Shown: one piece after another, positions 42,382 to 50,867 of the stretch
Layout: each line of letters opens with the position of its first letter
Numbering within the stretch: position 1 is the stretch's first letter
Program-made: the position numbers and the translations under genes
Notes under the pieces: generated by a model
The model's database searches: none
Told to the model about the DNA's origin: nothing
Seen by the model: only the letters and a program-made list of their open reading frames with translations
Assembly: GCF_023074075.1 (NCBI RefSeq)
Contig: NZ_JADPKT010000022.1
Coordinates: 248,001-312,000 of the forward strand
Direction of reading: 5' to 3'
DNA: 64,000 nt
Origin: Bradyrhizobium sp. 138
GTDB lineage: Bacteria; Pseudomonadota; Alphaproteobacteria; Rhizobiales; Xanthobacteraceae

Positions 42382-43734
42382 ATGTCGAAAAGTTCTGCCC
42401 AATATTCGCAGCACCCCCCACATCATCCTCACGACCACGGACGGGCCTTCCAACGCCGGCCCGCCGTCGCCGCAGCCGCAGCGATCCCCCTTCCCGCGAC
42501 CGACGACGCCTACACCATCGTCCACGCCGGCAAGCAGGTGCGCTTCGGGCCCGTGGTGTTCTGGATCGTGGTCGGAACGGTGGTGCTGCTCGGTCTCTGG
42601 TCGGCGGCGACCGCCACTTATTTTGCTTTCCGTGACGATGTCCTGACCCGGCTGATCGCCCGCCAGGCCGAGATGCAATACGCCTATGAGGACCGCATCG
42701 CTGAGCTGCGCGCCAAGGTCGACCGCACCACCAGCCGCCAGCTGCTCGACCAGGAACAGTTCGACCAGAAGCTCGACCAGATCATGAAGCGGCAGACGGC
42801 GCTGGAGTCCCGGGCCACGGCGCTCGGGGCCATGCCCGACGTGACCGGCTCGATTCCCCGCGCGACCCCGCAGCGCGGCGATGCGAGTCAGACTGCGCCG
42901 AAGCCTTCGCCCATCAGCGACACCGTGATCTTCGTGGCACCGCCGGACCGTGAGGCGCGGCTCGAATCGCGCGCGCCGGCCGTTGCGGCAGCGCCGACCA
43001 ACCAATTCGCCAAGAACCAAGGTTTAGACAACGTCCTGGTTCGGCTCACGACCTCGCTCGATCAGGTCGAGCGTCGCCAGATGGCGGCGCTCAGCGCCGT
43101 CGAGGAAGGCATGGATTCCCGCATGCGCCGGATGCGCGGCGTGGTCAGCGATCTCGGCCTCAATCTCGCCAATCTCGAAGCCGCCGTGCCGCGCACCGCG
43201 ATGGGCGGGCCTTTCGTCCCCGTCAAGCTGACGGCCAACGCCGGACCGTTCGAGAAGCAGCTCAATCGCATCAACATCACCCGTGCCGAGATGGATCGTC
43301 TCAACCGTACGCTGGCGCTGGTGCCCTACCGCAAGCCCGTCATCGGCGAGGTCGAGTTCACTTCCGGATTCGGTGTGCGCAGCGATCCCTTCCTCGGACG
43401 GCCCGCGATGCACACCGGGCTCGACTTCCGCGCCGCCAGCGGCGATCCGGTCCGCGTCACCGCCTACGGCAAGGTCGTCTCCGCCGGCTGGTCCGGCGGT
43501 TACGGCCGCATGGTCGAGGTCGACCATGGCAATGGGCTTTCGACCCGCTACGGCCATCTCTCCGAGATCAACGTCAAGGTCGGCGAGATCGTGAAGATCG
43601 GTCAGGTGATCGGTCTCGTCGGTTCGACCGGCCGTTCGACCGGTCCGCATCTGCACTATGAGACCCGCATCGAGGGCGAAGCGGTCGATCCGCAGAAGTT
43701 CTTGCGCGCCGGCGTACGCCTCAGCGCGGGCTAG
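42382..43734 (+). CDS. M23-family (LytM) peptidoglycan endopeptidase-like protein
   Basis: A 450-residue protein. A His/Pro-rich cytoplasmic N-terminus precedes a transmembrane helix (PVVFWIVVGTVVLLGLWSAA near residue 58), then a coiled-coil stretch. The C-terminal M23 domain has the zinc ligands His and Asp in MHTGLDFRA, and GRMVEVDHGNGLSTRYGHLS and STGPHLHYE containing the other histidines. It should cleave peptide cross-links or act as an amidase activator. GGGAG precedes the ATG at 42382; a GTG two codons upstream is less likely. Anchored in the inner membrane with its catalytic domain in the periplasm. Confidence 0.92.
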   Translation: MSKSSAQYSQHPPHHPHDHGRAFQRRPAVAAAAAIPLPATDDAYTIVHAGKQVRFGPVVFWIVVGTVVLLGLWSAATATYFAFRDDVLTRLIARQAEMQYAYEDRIAELRAKVDRTTSRQLLDQEQFDQKLDQIMKRQTALESRATALGAMPDVTGSIPRATPQRGDASQTAPKPSPISDTVIFVAPPDREARLESRAPAVAAAPTNQFAKNQGLDNVLVRLTTSLDQVERRQMAALSAVEEGMDSRMRRMRGVVSDLGLNLANLEAAVPRTAMGGPFVPVKLTANAGPFEKQLNRINITRAEMDRLNRTLALVPYRKPVIGEVEFTSGFGVRSDPFLGRPAMHTGLDFRAASGDPVRVTAYGKVVSAGWSGGYGRMVEVDHGNGLSTRYGHLSEINVKVGEIVKIGQVIGLVGSTGRSTGPHLHYETRIEGEAVDPQKFLRAGVRLSAG

Positions 43735-43820
43735 CGCTGGCTCGCAGCTGGCAATTCACTGTTGCGCTCGTGGCCGACCTCTCGGTGATGACGTCGCCGA
43801 ACAGCGCGCGGGTCCGAAAT

Positions 43821-44732
43821 CTAAGTGCCGCGTCGCAACAGATTCAGAAGGCGTCCGTCGATCACCAGCAGCGCGCTGCCGATGACGATGGCGCCCTCGA
43901 TCTCGCGCATCGAGATCGGCTCGCCGAGCACCAGCCATCCCAGCAGAATGGCGGTGACGGGAATGAGCAGCGTCACCAGCATGACGTTGCTCGCGCCCGA
44001 CCGTCGCAAGACCTGGAAGAAGACGATGTAAGCCAGCGCCGTCGACAGGGCAGCGAGGCCAAGCACTGCAAGCCAGGTCGTAACGCCCGGCATCGGAAAA
44101 TGCCAAGGCTGCTCCACAGCACCGGCGATGACCGCCATCATCACGGTCGACGCCATCAGCTGAAACGTTGCTGTGCCGAGCGGAGCTGCGTCCTTCAGCA
44201 TTCGCCGCGCTGCCAGTGCGGCGAATCCATAGCTGACGGCGCCGCCAAGACAAAGCAGGATGCCGAGCCCCTGCCCCGCCCTTGTCTCGAAGCCCCATCC
44301 GCGCAAGACGATCACGCCCGCTAGGCCGAGCGCCACGCCGGCCACGCGGCGCATCTGCAAGGTCTCCTCGCCTGCCGCCGCCATCACCAGAACGGTGAAC
44401 AGCGGCGTCGTCGCATTCAGAATCGAGGCCAGCCCGCTCGGAATGAAGGTCTGCCCGATCACGATCAGTGAGAACGGGATGACATTGTTGAGCAGCCCGA
44501 TCACAACGAATGGCGTCCAACCCGACATGCTCTTGGGAAAACCGATCCCCTGGACGCGCAGGAACGGCACGAGAATGGCCGCGCCGAGCACGACGCGCAG
44601 GAACACCAGCGTCAGCGGCGGCAGTTCTCGCAAGGCGGCACCGTTGAAGAAGAACGAGCCGCCCCAGAGGATCGAGAGCACCGCGAGCAGCGACCAGTCG
44701 CGCACGTCGATCCTGTTGTCGCTTGGGGGCAT
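43821..44732 (-). CDS. EamA/DMT-family transporter
   Basis: A 303-residue inner-membrane transporter with ten hydrophobic helices arranged as two EamA repeats. The first starts LLAVLSILWGGSFFFNGAA, the second GLGILLCLGGAVSYGFAALA. LGEPISMREIEGAIVIGSAL near the end is the family's typical last-helix-pair signature. These proteins export metabolites or amino acids; the substrate is unknown. It converges with the M23 gene (gap 86 bases). Confidence 0.9.
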   Translation of the reverse strand: MPPSDNRIDVRDWSLLAVLSILWGGSFFFNGAALRELPPLTLVFLRVVLGAAILVPFLRVQGIGFPKSMSGWTPFVVIGLLNNVIPFSLIVIGQTFIPSGLASILNATTPLFTVLVMAAAGEETLQMRRVAGVALGLAGVIVLRGWGFETRAGQGLGILLCLGGAVSYGFAALAARRMLKDAAPLGTATFQLMASTVMMAVIAGAVEQPWHFPMPGVTTWLAVLGLAALSTALAYIVFFQVLRRSGASNVMLVTLLIPVTAILLGWLVLGEPISMREIEGAIVIGSALLVIDGRLLNLLRRGT

Positions 44733-45108
44733 GGGGTCTCACATCGGCGGCCGAGCCCGCTGACCTAGAACGACGCGGCGAACAATGCCACCCGATTTCT
44801 GGTGAAACTCCGGCTTACAAAACCGATGCCGGCAATGAATGGGGATCGAATTGCCCCACGCGATACTAGCCGGCTGGCGCGTGGACTCAGAAACCCGATC
44901 AGACGGCGCGGAGGCGGCGCCTTGTCCGTTCAGTTTTCAATAGCGGACATGGCCAGCTCGCCCCAGCTGGTTTAAGGGCCAAATGCAGACATGCGAGCAG
45001 TTGACGGGCCAGCTGCGTAACGGTCATGATCAACACGACTTCAAAGATGCCAAGCGGCCTCAATCCGGTCAGCATCCGCCAATTTGAAGAAGCAATTTTG
45101 AGGAACCC
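44733..45108. other. Intergenic stretch at the left edge of the second accessory patch
   Basis: No gene is supported. Base composition drops towards the right. Motifs such as ATAGCGGACATGGCC are reminiscent of decayed sequence but cannot be assigned. The promoter of the methyltransferase should lie near the right end. Confidence 0.4.
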
Positions 45109-46143
45109 ATGACGGGAATAAATCAGGCAGTTCCCCCATCCCTCCCGCCCCACGTACAGCTAATTCAGATGGGGACAGCGGGTGCAGTCGCTAATGTTGT
45201 GCATATCGCGGCGGCACTTGGTCTGGCGGACAAATTCGCCGATGGGCCAAAAAGCGCAGGCGAACTGGCTGCTCCCCTCGCTCTACATGCCCCGTCCTTG
45301 CACAGATTGATGAGGACCATGGCCGGTATAGGGCTTCTTACCGAAGGCGACGCACAGCGCTTCTCATTGACGACACTCGGAGAGGCATTGAAAACGGACG
45401 CACCAGGTTCAGCTAGATCGGCCCTGCTAATGACGGGAAGCAGCTGGGTTGGTAGTGGCTTCGCCAATCTTCTTCACTCTTTGCAGACAGGTCGTACGGG
45501 CTTTGAGAAGGCACACGGTATGCCGCTCTTCGATTATCTGGCTCACCATCCCGAAGCCGCATCCGTATTTAGTGGAGCAATGGTTGGCCTTCATGGAGGC
45601 GAACCTCCAGCGGTCGCGGCCGCCTACGACTTTTCTGTGTTCCAAACCGTCGTCGATGTCGGCGGCGCGTCCGGCAATATGCTCGCCAACATACTTGTGC
45701 GACATCCACAGCCGAGAGGGGTCCTGTTCGACCGGCCGCATGTCGTAGGTGATGCGCAGAAGTTGCTTAGAGAGAAGGGCGTCGCGAGCCGTGTGACCGT
45801 AGAGGCAGGAGACTTTTTCCTGTCGGTGCCATCAGGTGGTGACGCTTACGTGTTGTCCCACATCCTGCACGACTGGCATGACGACCTTTGCCTAACGATT
45901 CTTAGTCATTGTCGCAAAGCCATGAAACCCGATGGGCGACTATTGATAGTCGAGATGGTCTTGCCTCCCGGTGACGCCCCACATCCGGGGAAAATACTGG
46001 ATATGGTTATGCTGGTATTGATCGGAGGGCAGGAGCGCACGGAGCGGGAGTATGCCGTTCTGCTGGACAAGGCTGGCTTCCGCCTCAATCGAGTTGTGAC
46101 AACGGAGTCGCCCGTCAGCGTAATTGAAGCAGTGCTGGCCTAA
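45109..46143 (+). CDS. SAM-dependent O-methyltransferase (methyltransferase family 2)
   Basis: A 344-residue enzyme of the hydroxyindole/caffeate O-methyltransferase-like family. A winged-helix dimerisation domain comes first (VANVVHIAAALGLADKFADG, LHRLMRTMAGIGLLTE). The catalytic domain has the SAM motif FQTVVDVGGASGNMLANIL near residue 185, and the catalytic His with neighbours in SHILHDWHDDLCLTIL near 252. GAGGA lies 6 bases before the ATG. Base composition is less GC-rich than the flanks, suggesting acquisition. The acceptor may be a phenolic or polyketide-like small molecule. Confidence 0.9.
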   Translation: MTGINQAVPPSLPPHVQLIQMGTAGAVANVVHIAAALGLADKFADGPKSAGELAAPLALHAPSLHRLMRTMAGIGLLTEGDAQRFSLTTLGEALKTDAPGSARSALLMTGSSWVGSGFANLLHSLQTGRTGFEKAHGMPLFDYLAHHPEAASVFSGAMVGLHGGEPPAVAAAYDFSVFQTVVDVGGASGNMLANILVRHPQPRGVLFDRPHVVGDAQKLLREKGVASRVTVEAGDFFLSVPSGGDAYVLSHILHDWHDDLCLTILSHCRKAMKPDGRLLIVEMVLPPGDAPHPGKILDMVMLVLIGGQERTEREYAVLLDKAGFRLNRVVTTESPVSVIEAVLA

Positions 46144-46367
46144 TCGCAGCGATGTCTGCTTCGGGTCAAAAGCGCCGTTTGGACCAGCGGTCGGAAGCTT
46201 CCGGTTTACCCCCGCCTCCAGACGACTCGCCGCCGCGGCCTAATGGAAGCGATGGGCCATAAACTGCCGTTGAAGATGAAGGCACGATGTTCTTACTCGA
46301 TCCCGACCGGCTTTCTTTCCGACGTCTCAAAGCCTATCTTGGTTGAAAGGGCGCGAGAGGCAGCGAA

Positions 46368-47627
46368 ATGCTACCGGCACCAATCACTTATTGCTTCTAC
46401 CGTTGTCGCGGGCTCTGCCTTCACACTTGGGTCGTCGCGACTTTCGCAATCATGATGGCCTCCACTCCGCTGCAGGCTTCAACAGCACCAAAAACGGCAG
46501 CGTGCGGATACCTCGCTGGTCTAATTGATAAGGCTCCGCCATCAGGGCGGTTGTTCCTGCCCAGCTATCCGACCGTCGAATCGGGGCCTCTGCATGGCGC
46601 CGCCTACCTCTATGACAATGCGGTAGCCGCCATCGCATTGGTCGGTTGCGGTGAGCAAGACAAAGCATATCGGATTGGCTCGGCGATTCTCTGGGCCATC
46701 GACAACGACCGCACCTGGCATGATGGACGGCTCAGGAACGCTTACGCCGCGGGTGTGGCGGCGAATGGCCCCGTCAAACTTCCGGGGTGGTGGGACAATG
46801 CTCAGAACAAATGGTTAGAGGATCGATATCAGGTGGGCAGCGACAATGGTAACATGGCATGGGCCATGTTGGCGTTGCTGTCGCTTGATGATGTGAACAT
46901 CGACTTTCGGTTCCGCGATGGTGCAGCACGGCTTGGCGCCTGGGTCGCGCAATGGGCCGATACGCGCGATACTGGCGGTTTCACGGGCGGTACGTTTGGG
47001 CACGAACCGACGCCGGAAGTGCGGACGTGGAAATCGACTGAACATAATACTGACCTCGCCGCCGCGTTTGGCCTTCTTGCGGTCCGTACAGGCGAATCGC
47101 GTTGGCGTGACAAGGCAACGGCTGCTGAGCACTTCGTAAATGCGATGTGGGATTCGGCATGCGCCTGTTTCGCCGCAGGGACAGCTGAAGACGGCGTCAC
47201 GCACAATCCGATTTTGGCTCTGGATGCTCAGATCTGGCCTTTAACAGCGCTTCACGGAGCGGCCGGGAAATTTGCATCAGCAATGACGACCGCCGAACAG
47301 CGAATGAGTGTCGGCGGGGGCTTTTCTTACGGTGAAGACCGGGACGGTGTGTGGACCGAAGGGACGGGCCAAATGGCTCTCTTGATGAAATTGCTCGGCA
47401 GGACTGAGAGGGCAGAGTCGTTGATCGCTGTAATCGAATCCCAGAGGTCGCCCGATGGTGGGTTCTATGCCACGACTGTCCGCGAGTTACCGACTGGGTT
47501 CGTGTTGGACACCGACCCGACCAAGCCGCGACTCTATTTCCGATTGTCACATCTTGGCGCAGCTTCGTGGGCTGCCCTCGCGGAACGTGGGTTCAATCCC
47601 TTCACGATGACAAAAGGACTTCCGTAG
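46368..47627 (+). CDS. Exported protein of unknown function, six-hairpin-like
   Basis: A 419-residue protein. The N-terminal 35 residues carry a hydrophobic segment that may be a signal (WVVATFAIMMASTPLQAST). The mature part has recurrent helical-pair patterns with conserved aromatic and acidic residues (LHGAAYLYDNAVAAIALVGC, SDNGNMAWAMLALLSLDD, THNPILALDAQIWPLTALHG, EDRDGVWTEGTGQMALLMKL). That pattern resembles six-hairpin (alpha/alpha barrel) glycosidases or lyases. I do not recognise the family with certainty. AGAGG precedes the ATG. It follows the methyltransferase on the same strand after a gap of 224 bases, and shares its lower GC content. Confidence 0.7.
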   Translation: MLPAPITYCFYRCRGLCLHTWVVATFAIMMASTPLQASTAPKTAACGYLAGLIDKAPPSGRLFLPSYPTVESGPLHGAAYLYDNAVAAIALVGCGEQDKAYRIGSAILWAIDNDRTWHDGRLRNAYAAGVAANGPVKLPGWWDNAQNKWLEDRYQVGSDNGNMAWAMLALLSLDDVNIDFRFRDGAARLGAWVAQWADTRDTGGFTGGTFGHEPTPEVRTWKSTEHNTDLAAAFGLLAVRTGESRWRDKATAAEHFVNAMWDSACACFAAGTAEDGVTHNPILALDAQIWPLTALHGAAGKFASAMTTAEQRMSVGGGFSYGEDRDGVWTEGTGQMALLMKLLGRTERAESLIAVIESQRSPDGGFYATTVRELPTGFVLDTDPTKPRLYFRLSHLGAASWAALAERGFNPFTMTKGLP

Positions 47628-48211
47628 TTGAGCCGCGATGCTTCTCGTCTCGGCCTCTTTTTTGGTCTTTTTTGATTTCGATATGTCCGCGAAGGGTCAT
47701 CAGCCGCCGCTACTAGCGACAAAGGAGTTATCGTCTCAGCTAGAGCTATCGCGTCAGCTGCAGTCGCGAACAACAAGGGAAACGTATCCAACCGTGTCGG
47801 GCGCTATGAAACGCGCAAAACAGCTTTAGTTGGCTCGGTGCTGTCGATGTCTGTCATCGCAAGCTCAAACTTACTTCCTGTTTTGGCATAAGAGCCTGAC
47901 GGCAATTCTTTCCTTTGTGGCTATCCTCCCCGTCTTTCTAATTATCGCCCTCGGCCTTCTGAAATTAGCTCGCGATAGATGAGCACCGCCGTATATCCGC
48001 TTTGGGTCATTCGCGTCGATTTGGGTTCGTCCTCGCCATGTCGGTTTTGCCCTGGCAGCCGACACGTGAACGCAGGCTCGATGTGGTCGCAATGGGCCAA
48101 CAAGCGACATGCCCTTGTCCGAAGGCCGTATAGAGAAACGCGCGTTCGAGCAGATCATTGGCGCACTGGACTCTACGTCCAATGCCCCTGTGAAGCCTTG
48201 CGCTGAGCGAC
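47628..48211. other. Degenerate stretch with no firm gene
   Basis: No gene can be supported in these 584 bases. One frame over about 47672-47888 reads protein-like (ending GSVLSMSVIASSNLLPVLA), but no start codon is seen. Another frame ending at 47982 encodes a hydrophobic segment (LTAILSFVAILPVFLIIALG) after a possible TTG at 47830. These may be pieces of a decayed membrane-protein gene. The stretch belongs to the lower-GC patch. Confidence 0.4.
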
Positions 48212-48478
48212 TCACGATCCCGGCGCGCAGCGGCGTCCACGAGAATCACATGCTGGCGGGCGCGGCGCTTGCTGCTGGAATCTCACGCGCGGATTGATAT
48301 CGCAATAGCTGGTCCACCGTCCGGATGCCGAGGCCAGGCACTGCTCTCTCGTCTCATACATGCACTCGCCGGGAGCGCCAGCATGGCCACCGAAGACGCA
48401 CCAGGGATAGTCGCGGCCGGCCTCTGCTGCTGAAGAAAGGCCCAACAGCAGGAACCCAATAAGCAAACCGAGTCGCAT
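48212..48478 (-). CDS. DUF3551-type exported small protein
   Basis: An 88-residue protein with signal peptide MRLGLLIGFLLLGLSSAAEA. The mature part has the DUF3551 cysteine pattern: AGRDYPWCVFGGHAGAPGEC, then YETREQCLASASGRWTSYC and NPR. Four cysteines probably form two disulfides in the periplasm. GGAGGG lies 5 bases before the ATG at 48478. This family is expanded in Bradyrhizobium; its function is unknown. Confidence 0.85.
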   Translation of the reverse strand: MRLGLLIGFLLLGLSSAAEAGRDYPWCVFGGHAGAPGECMYETREQCLASASGRWTSYCDINPRVRFQQQAPRPPACDSRGRRCAPGS

Positions 48479-48680
48479 TCGACCCTCCATCATGTAAAGC
48501 GGACGGATTATAGAACATGCTGAAAGCAAGCGGAGCCTCGAAAGGTAATCCTTAGGCCGCCGGCCATCACCAAGGAGATTTTGCAGTGCAGCCAGTCGCT
48601 TTGAACGTCGATTCCTTGGGCTGATGAGCTCCGGGTAGCCGATGCCGTCAGAGCCGACTTCGCTCTTATGAGCATCCGCC

Positions 48681-49562
48681 CTAGGACGCCTTCTTCGGCC
48701 GCGACACCAGCTCGATCATCCTGCCTTCATCATCATCCGGCATCGCAGCCTTCGCCTGCGCGTAGGACTCGACCGCAGCACGCGAGACCAGTGGCTTCTC
48801 CGCCAGCAGGCTCTCCGCGAGCCTCACCGCATAGGCGGCATCCTTGTGCCGGAGCGCAGCCGTGAAGGTCGCGCCGCTGAAATCGCGGGCGACCATGCGC
48901 TTGGAATGACGCGTGACCTGGGGGCTTGCGGCAACGCCGGCCTGGATCGACTCCAGCACCAGTTTCATGTCGAGCCCGGCCTGCTCGGCGATCGCGAGGC
49001 CCTCGGCGAGGCCGGCGATCTGGATCGCGCCCATCAGATTGTTGATGAGCTTGTAGACGGTACCAGTGCCGACCGCGCCGAAATGGCGGATGGTCGAGCC
49101 GATTGGTTCGAGAAAAGGCCGCGCGCGCTCGAGATCGGCCGGGTCGGCGCCGGCCAGCAGCGTCAGCTTTCCGCTGGCGGCAGCATCCGGCAATCCCGTC
49201 ACCGGGCAGTCGATGTAGATCAGCCCGCGCGCATTCAGCTCGCGGCCCATCTCGCGGGCATGGTCATAGGAGACGGTCGAGCATTCGATCGCGATGGTGC
49301 CGGCCTTGGCGGTCTTGGCCGCGCCGTTCGGCCCGAGCCACACCGCGCGCGAGGCTTCATCGTCAGCCACCATGGTCACGACCGCGTCGGCATCGATCGC
49401 GGCGTCCTCAGGCGAGGTCGCCCAGTGCGCGCCGCGCGCGATCAGGTCTTCAGCCTTGGCCTTGCTGCGATTCCACAGCGTCACCGTGAAGCCGGCATCG
49501 AGATAGCGGCCGGCCATACCGTGGCCCATCCGTCCAAGCCCGATGAAGGCGATCCGGGGCAT
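48681..49562 (-). CDS. NAD(P)-dependent oxidoreductase of the 3-hydroxyisobutyrate dehydrogenase family
   Basis: A 293-residue beta-hydroxyacid dehydrogenase. The dinucleotide-binding motif IAFIGLGRMGHGMAGRYLDA is at the N-terminus. The substrate motif DCPVTGLPDAAASGKLTLLA lies near residue 118, and the catalytic Lys in TVYKLINNLMGAIQIAGLAE near 170. Candidate substrates are 3-hydroxyisobutyrate, tartronate semialdehyde or similar acids; not resolvable. Its start lies 2 bases after the prfB stop, so it is probably co-transcribed with prfB. Confidence 0.9.
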   Translation of the reverse strand: MPRIAFIGLGRMGHGMAGRYLDAGFTVTLWNRSKAKAEDLIARGAHWATSPEDAAIDADAVVTMVADDEASRAVWLGPNGAAKTAKAGTIAIECSTVSYDHAREMGRELNARGLIYIDCPVTGLPDAAASGKLTLLAGADPADLERARPFLEPIGSTIRHFGAVGTGTVYKLINNLMGAIQIAGLAEGLAIAEQAGLDMKLVLESIQAGVAASPQVTRHSKRMVARDFSGATFTAALRHKDAAYAVRLAESLLAEKPLVSRAAVESYAQAKAAMPDDDEGRMIELVSRPKKAS

Positions 49563-49564
49563 GA

Positions 49565-50696
49565 TCAGTCCACGTCCTCGATGTCGGCACCCGGGGTCCC
49601 GAAGGCGCGCTGCGCCAAGGTCGCGGCCATGAAGTCGTCGAGCTCGCCATTGAGAACGCCCGAGGTGTCGGAGGTCTGCACGCCCGTGCGCAGGTCCTTC
49701 ACCATCTGGTAGGGCTGTAGCACGTAGGAGCGGATCTGGTGGCCCCAGCCGATATCGGTCTTGGCAGCCTGGTCGGCGGCGGCCTTCTCCTCGCGCTTCT
49801 TCAGCTCGATTTCATAAAGGCGCGCGCGCAGCATGTCCCATGCCTGCGCCCGGTTCTTGTGCTGGGAGCGGCCGGCCTGGCAGACCACGGCGACGCCGGT
49901 CGGAATATGCGTCAACCGCACCGCGGATTCGGTCTTGTTGACGTGCTGGCCGCCGGCGCCGCCCGAGCGCATCGTATCGACGCGAACGTCGGATTCCTTG
50001 ATGTCGATCTTGATGCTGTCGTCGATGACGGGAAACACCTGCACGCTCGAAAACGAGGTGTGCCGCCGTGCGTTGGAATCGAACGGCGAGATGCGGACGA
50101 GGCGGTGCACGCCAGCTTCGGTCTTCAGCCAGCCATAGGCGTTGTGACCGGAGACCTGGATCGTCGCGGACTTGATGCCGGCCTCTTCGCCCTCGGACTC
50201 TTCGAGATACTCGACCTTGAAGCCGTGCGTTTCGGCCCAGCGCGTATACATGCGCAGCAGCATCTGCGCCCAGTCCTGGCTCTCGGTGCCGCCGGCGCCG
50301 GCATGGACTTCGAGATAGGAATCGAACCGGTCGGCTTCGCCCGACAGCAGCGCCTCGAGCTCGCGCCGCGCGACTTCCTTCTTCAGGTTCTTCAGCGCAG
50401 CTTCGGCTTCCGCAACGACACCGTCATCGCCCTCGGCCTCGCCGAGCTCGATCATGCCAATGTCGTCTTCGAGCTCCTGCTCGACCTTGCCGATACCGCC
50501 AAGCGAATCCTCAAGCGAGGTCCGCTCCTGCATCAGCTTCTGGGCTTTCTGGGGATCGTTCCAGAGGTTGGGATCTTCTGCGAGCTTGTTCAGCTCAGCG
50601 AGGCGCGCCGTCGATTTCTCGACGTCAAAGATGCCTCCTCAGCAGCCCGACTGACTGCTTGATCTCTTCTACCAACCGTTCGATTTCGGCGCGCAT
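49565..50696 (-). CDS. prfB: Peptide chain release factor 2 with programmed +1 frameshift
   Basis: Release factor for UGA and UAA stop codons. Translation starts at the ATG at 50696 and runs 23 codons ([14 protein letters not shown]...LLRRHL) to an in-frame TGA at 50627-50625. A +1 shift at CTT-TGA-C skips one base and continues as GAC in the main frame to 49565, giving 376 residues. An internal AGGAGG (50639-50634) just upstream of the shift site is the classical stimulator. The SPF codon-recognition tripeptide lies in [16 protein letters not shown] and the catalytic GGQ in [17 protein letters not shown]. The shift provides autoregulation by RF2 level. Confidence 0.96.
50624..50639 (-). promoter_or_regulatory. 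RF2 recoding site
   Basis: On the minus strand: AGGAGG, then CAT, then CTT TGA C. The Shine-Dalgarno-like stretch, the slippery CUU codon and the UGA-C context are the three elements known from E. coli prfB. The positions are as for the E. coli site (AGG GGG TAT CTT TGA C). Confidence 0.95.
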
Positions 50697-50710
50697 GTGG
50701 GTCTCTGGTC

Positions 50711-50812
50711 TAGCGCATGATCCGGGAAAGTGTGCAGCGGTTTCCCGAAAAGATCATGCGCAAACAAAAAGCTGAAGCGATGACAGTTCATCTCATCGCG
50801 AATGGGATGTAG
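50711..50812. repeat. Dispersed repeat, second copy of the GCATGATCCGG type
   Basis: CGCATGATC (50714-50722) pairs with GATCATGCG (50752-50760), with the inner CGGGAAA/TTTCCCG also pairing. The following segment is an eroded form of the CTAAAGCG...CGCTTTAG part seen at 27834-27878. It fills most of the gap between mrcA and prfB. Confidence 0.75.
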
Positions 50813-50867
50813 CGGCGGCGGCTGCAAAGCGCAACCGCCGGAACCGCGATCGTCCGTGTTATCCGGC

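Noticed and set aside
44899-45153. Open frame on the minus strand before the methyltransferase
   Set aside because: It overlaps the methyltransferase start, lacks a ribosome site and family features.
47534-47791. Open frame on the minus strand at the end of the six-hairpin-like gene
   Set aside because: It is antisense to the coding end, with no start signal or motif support.
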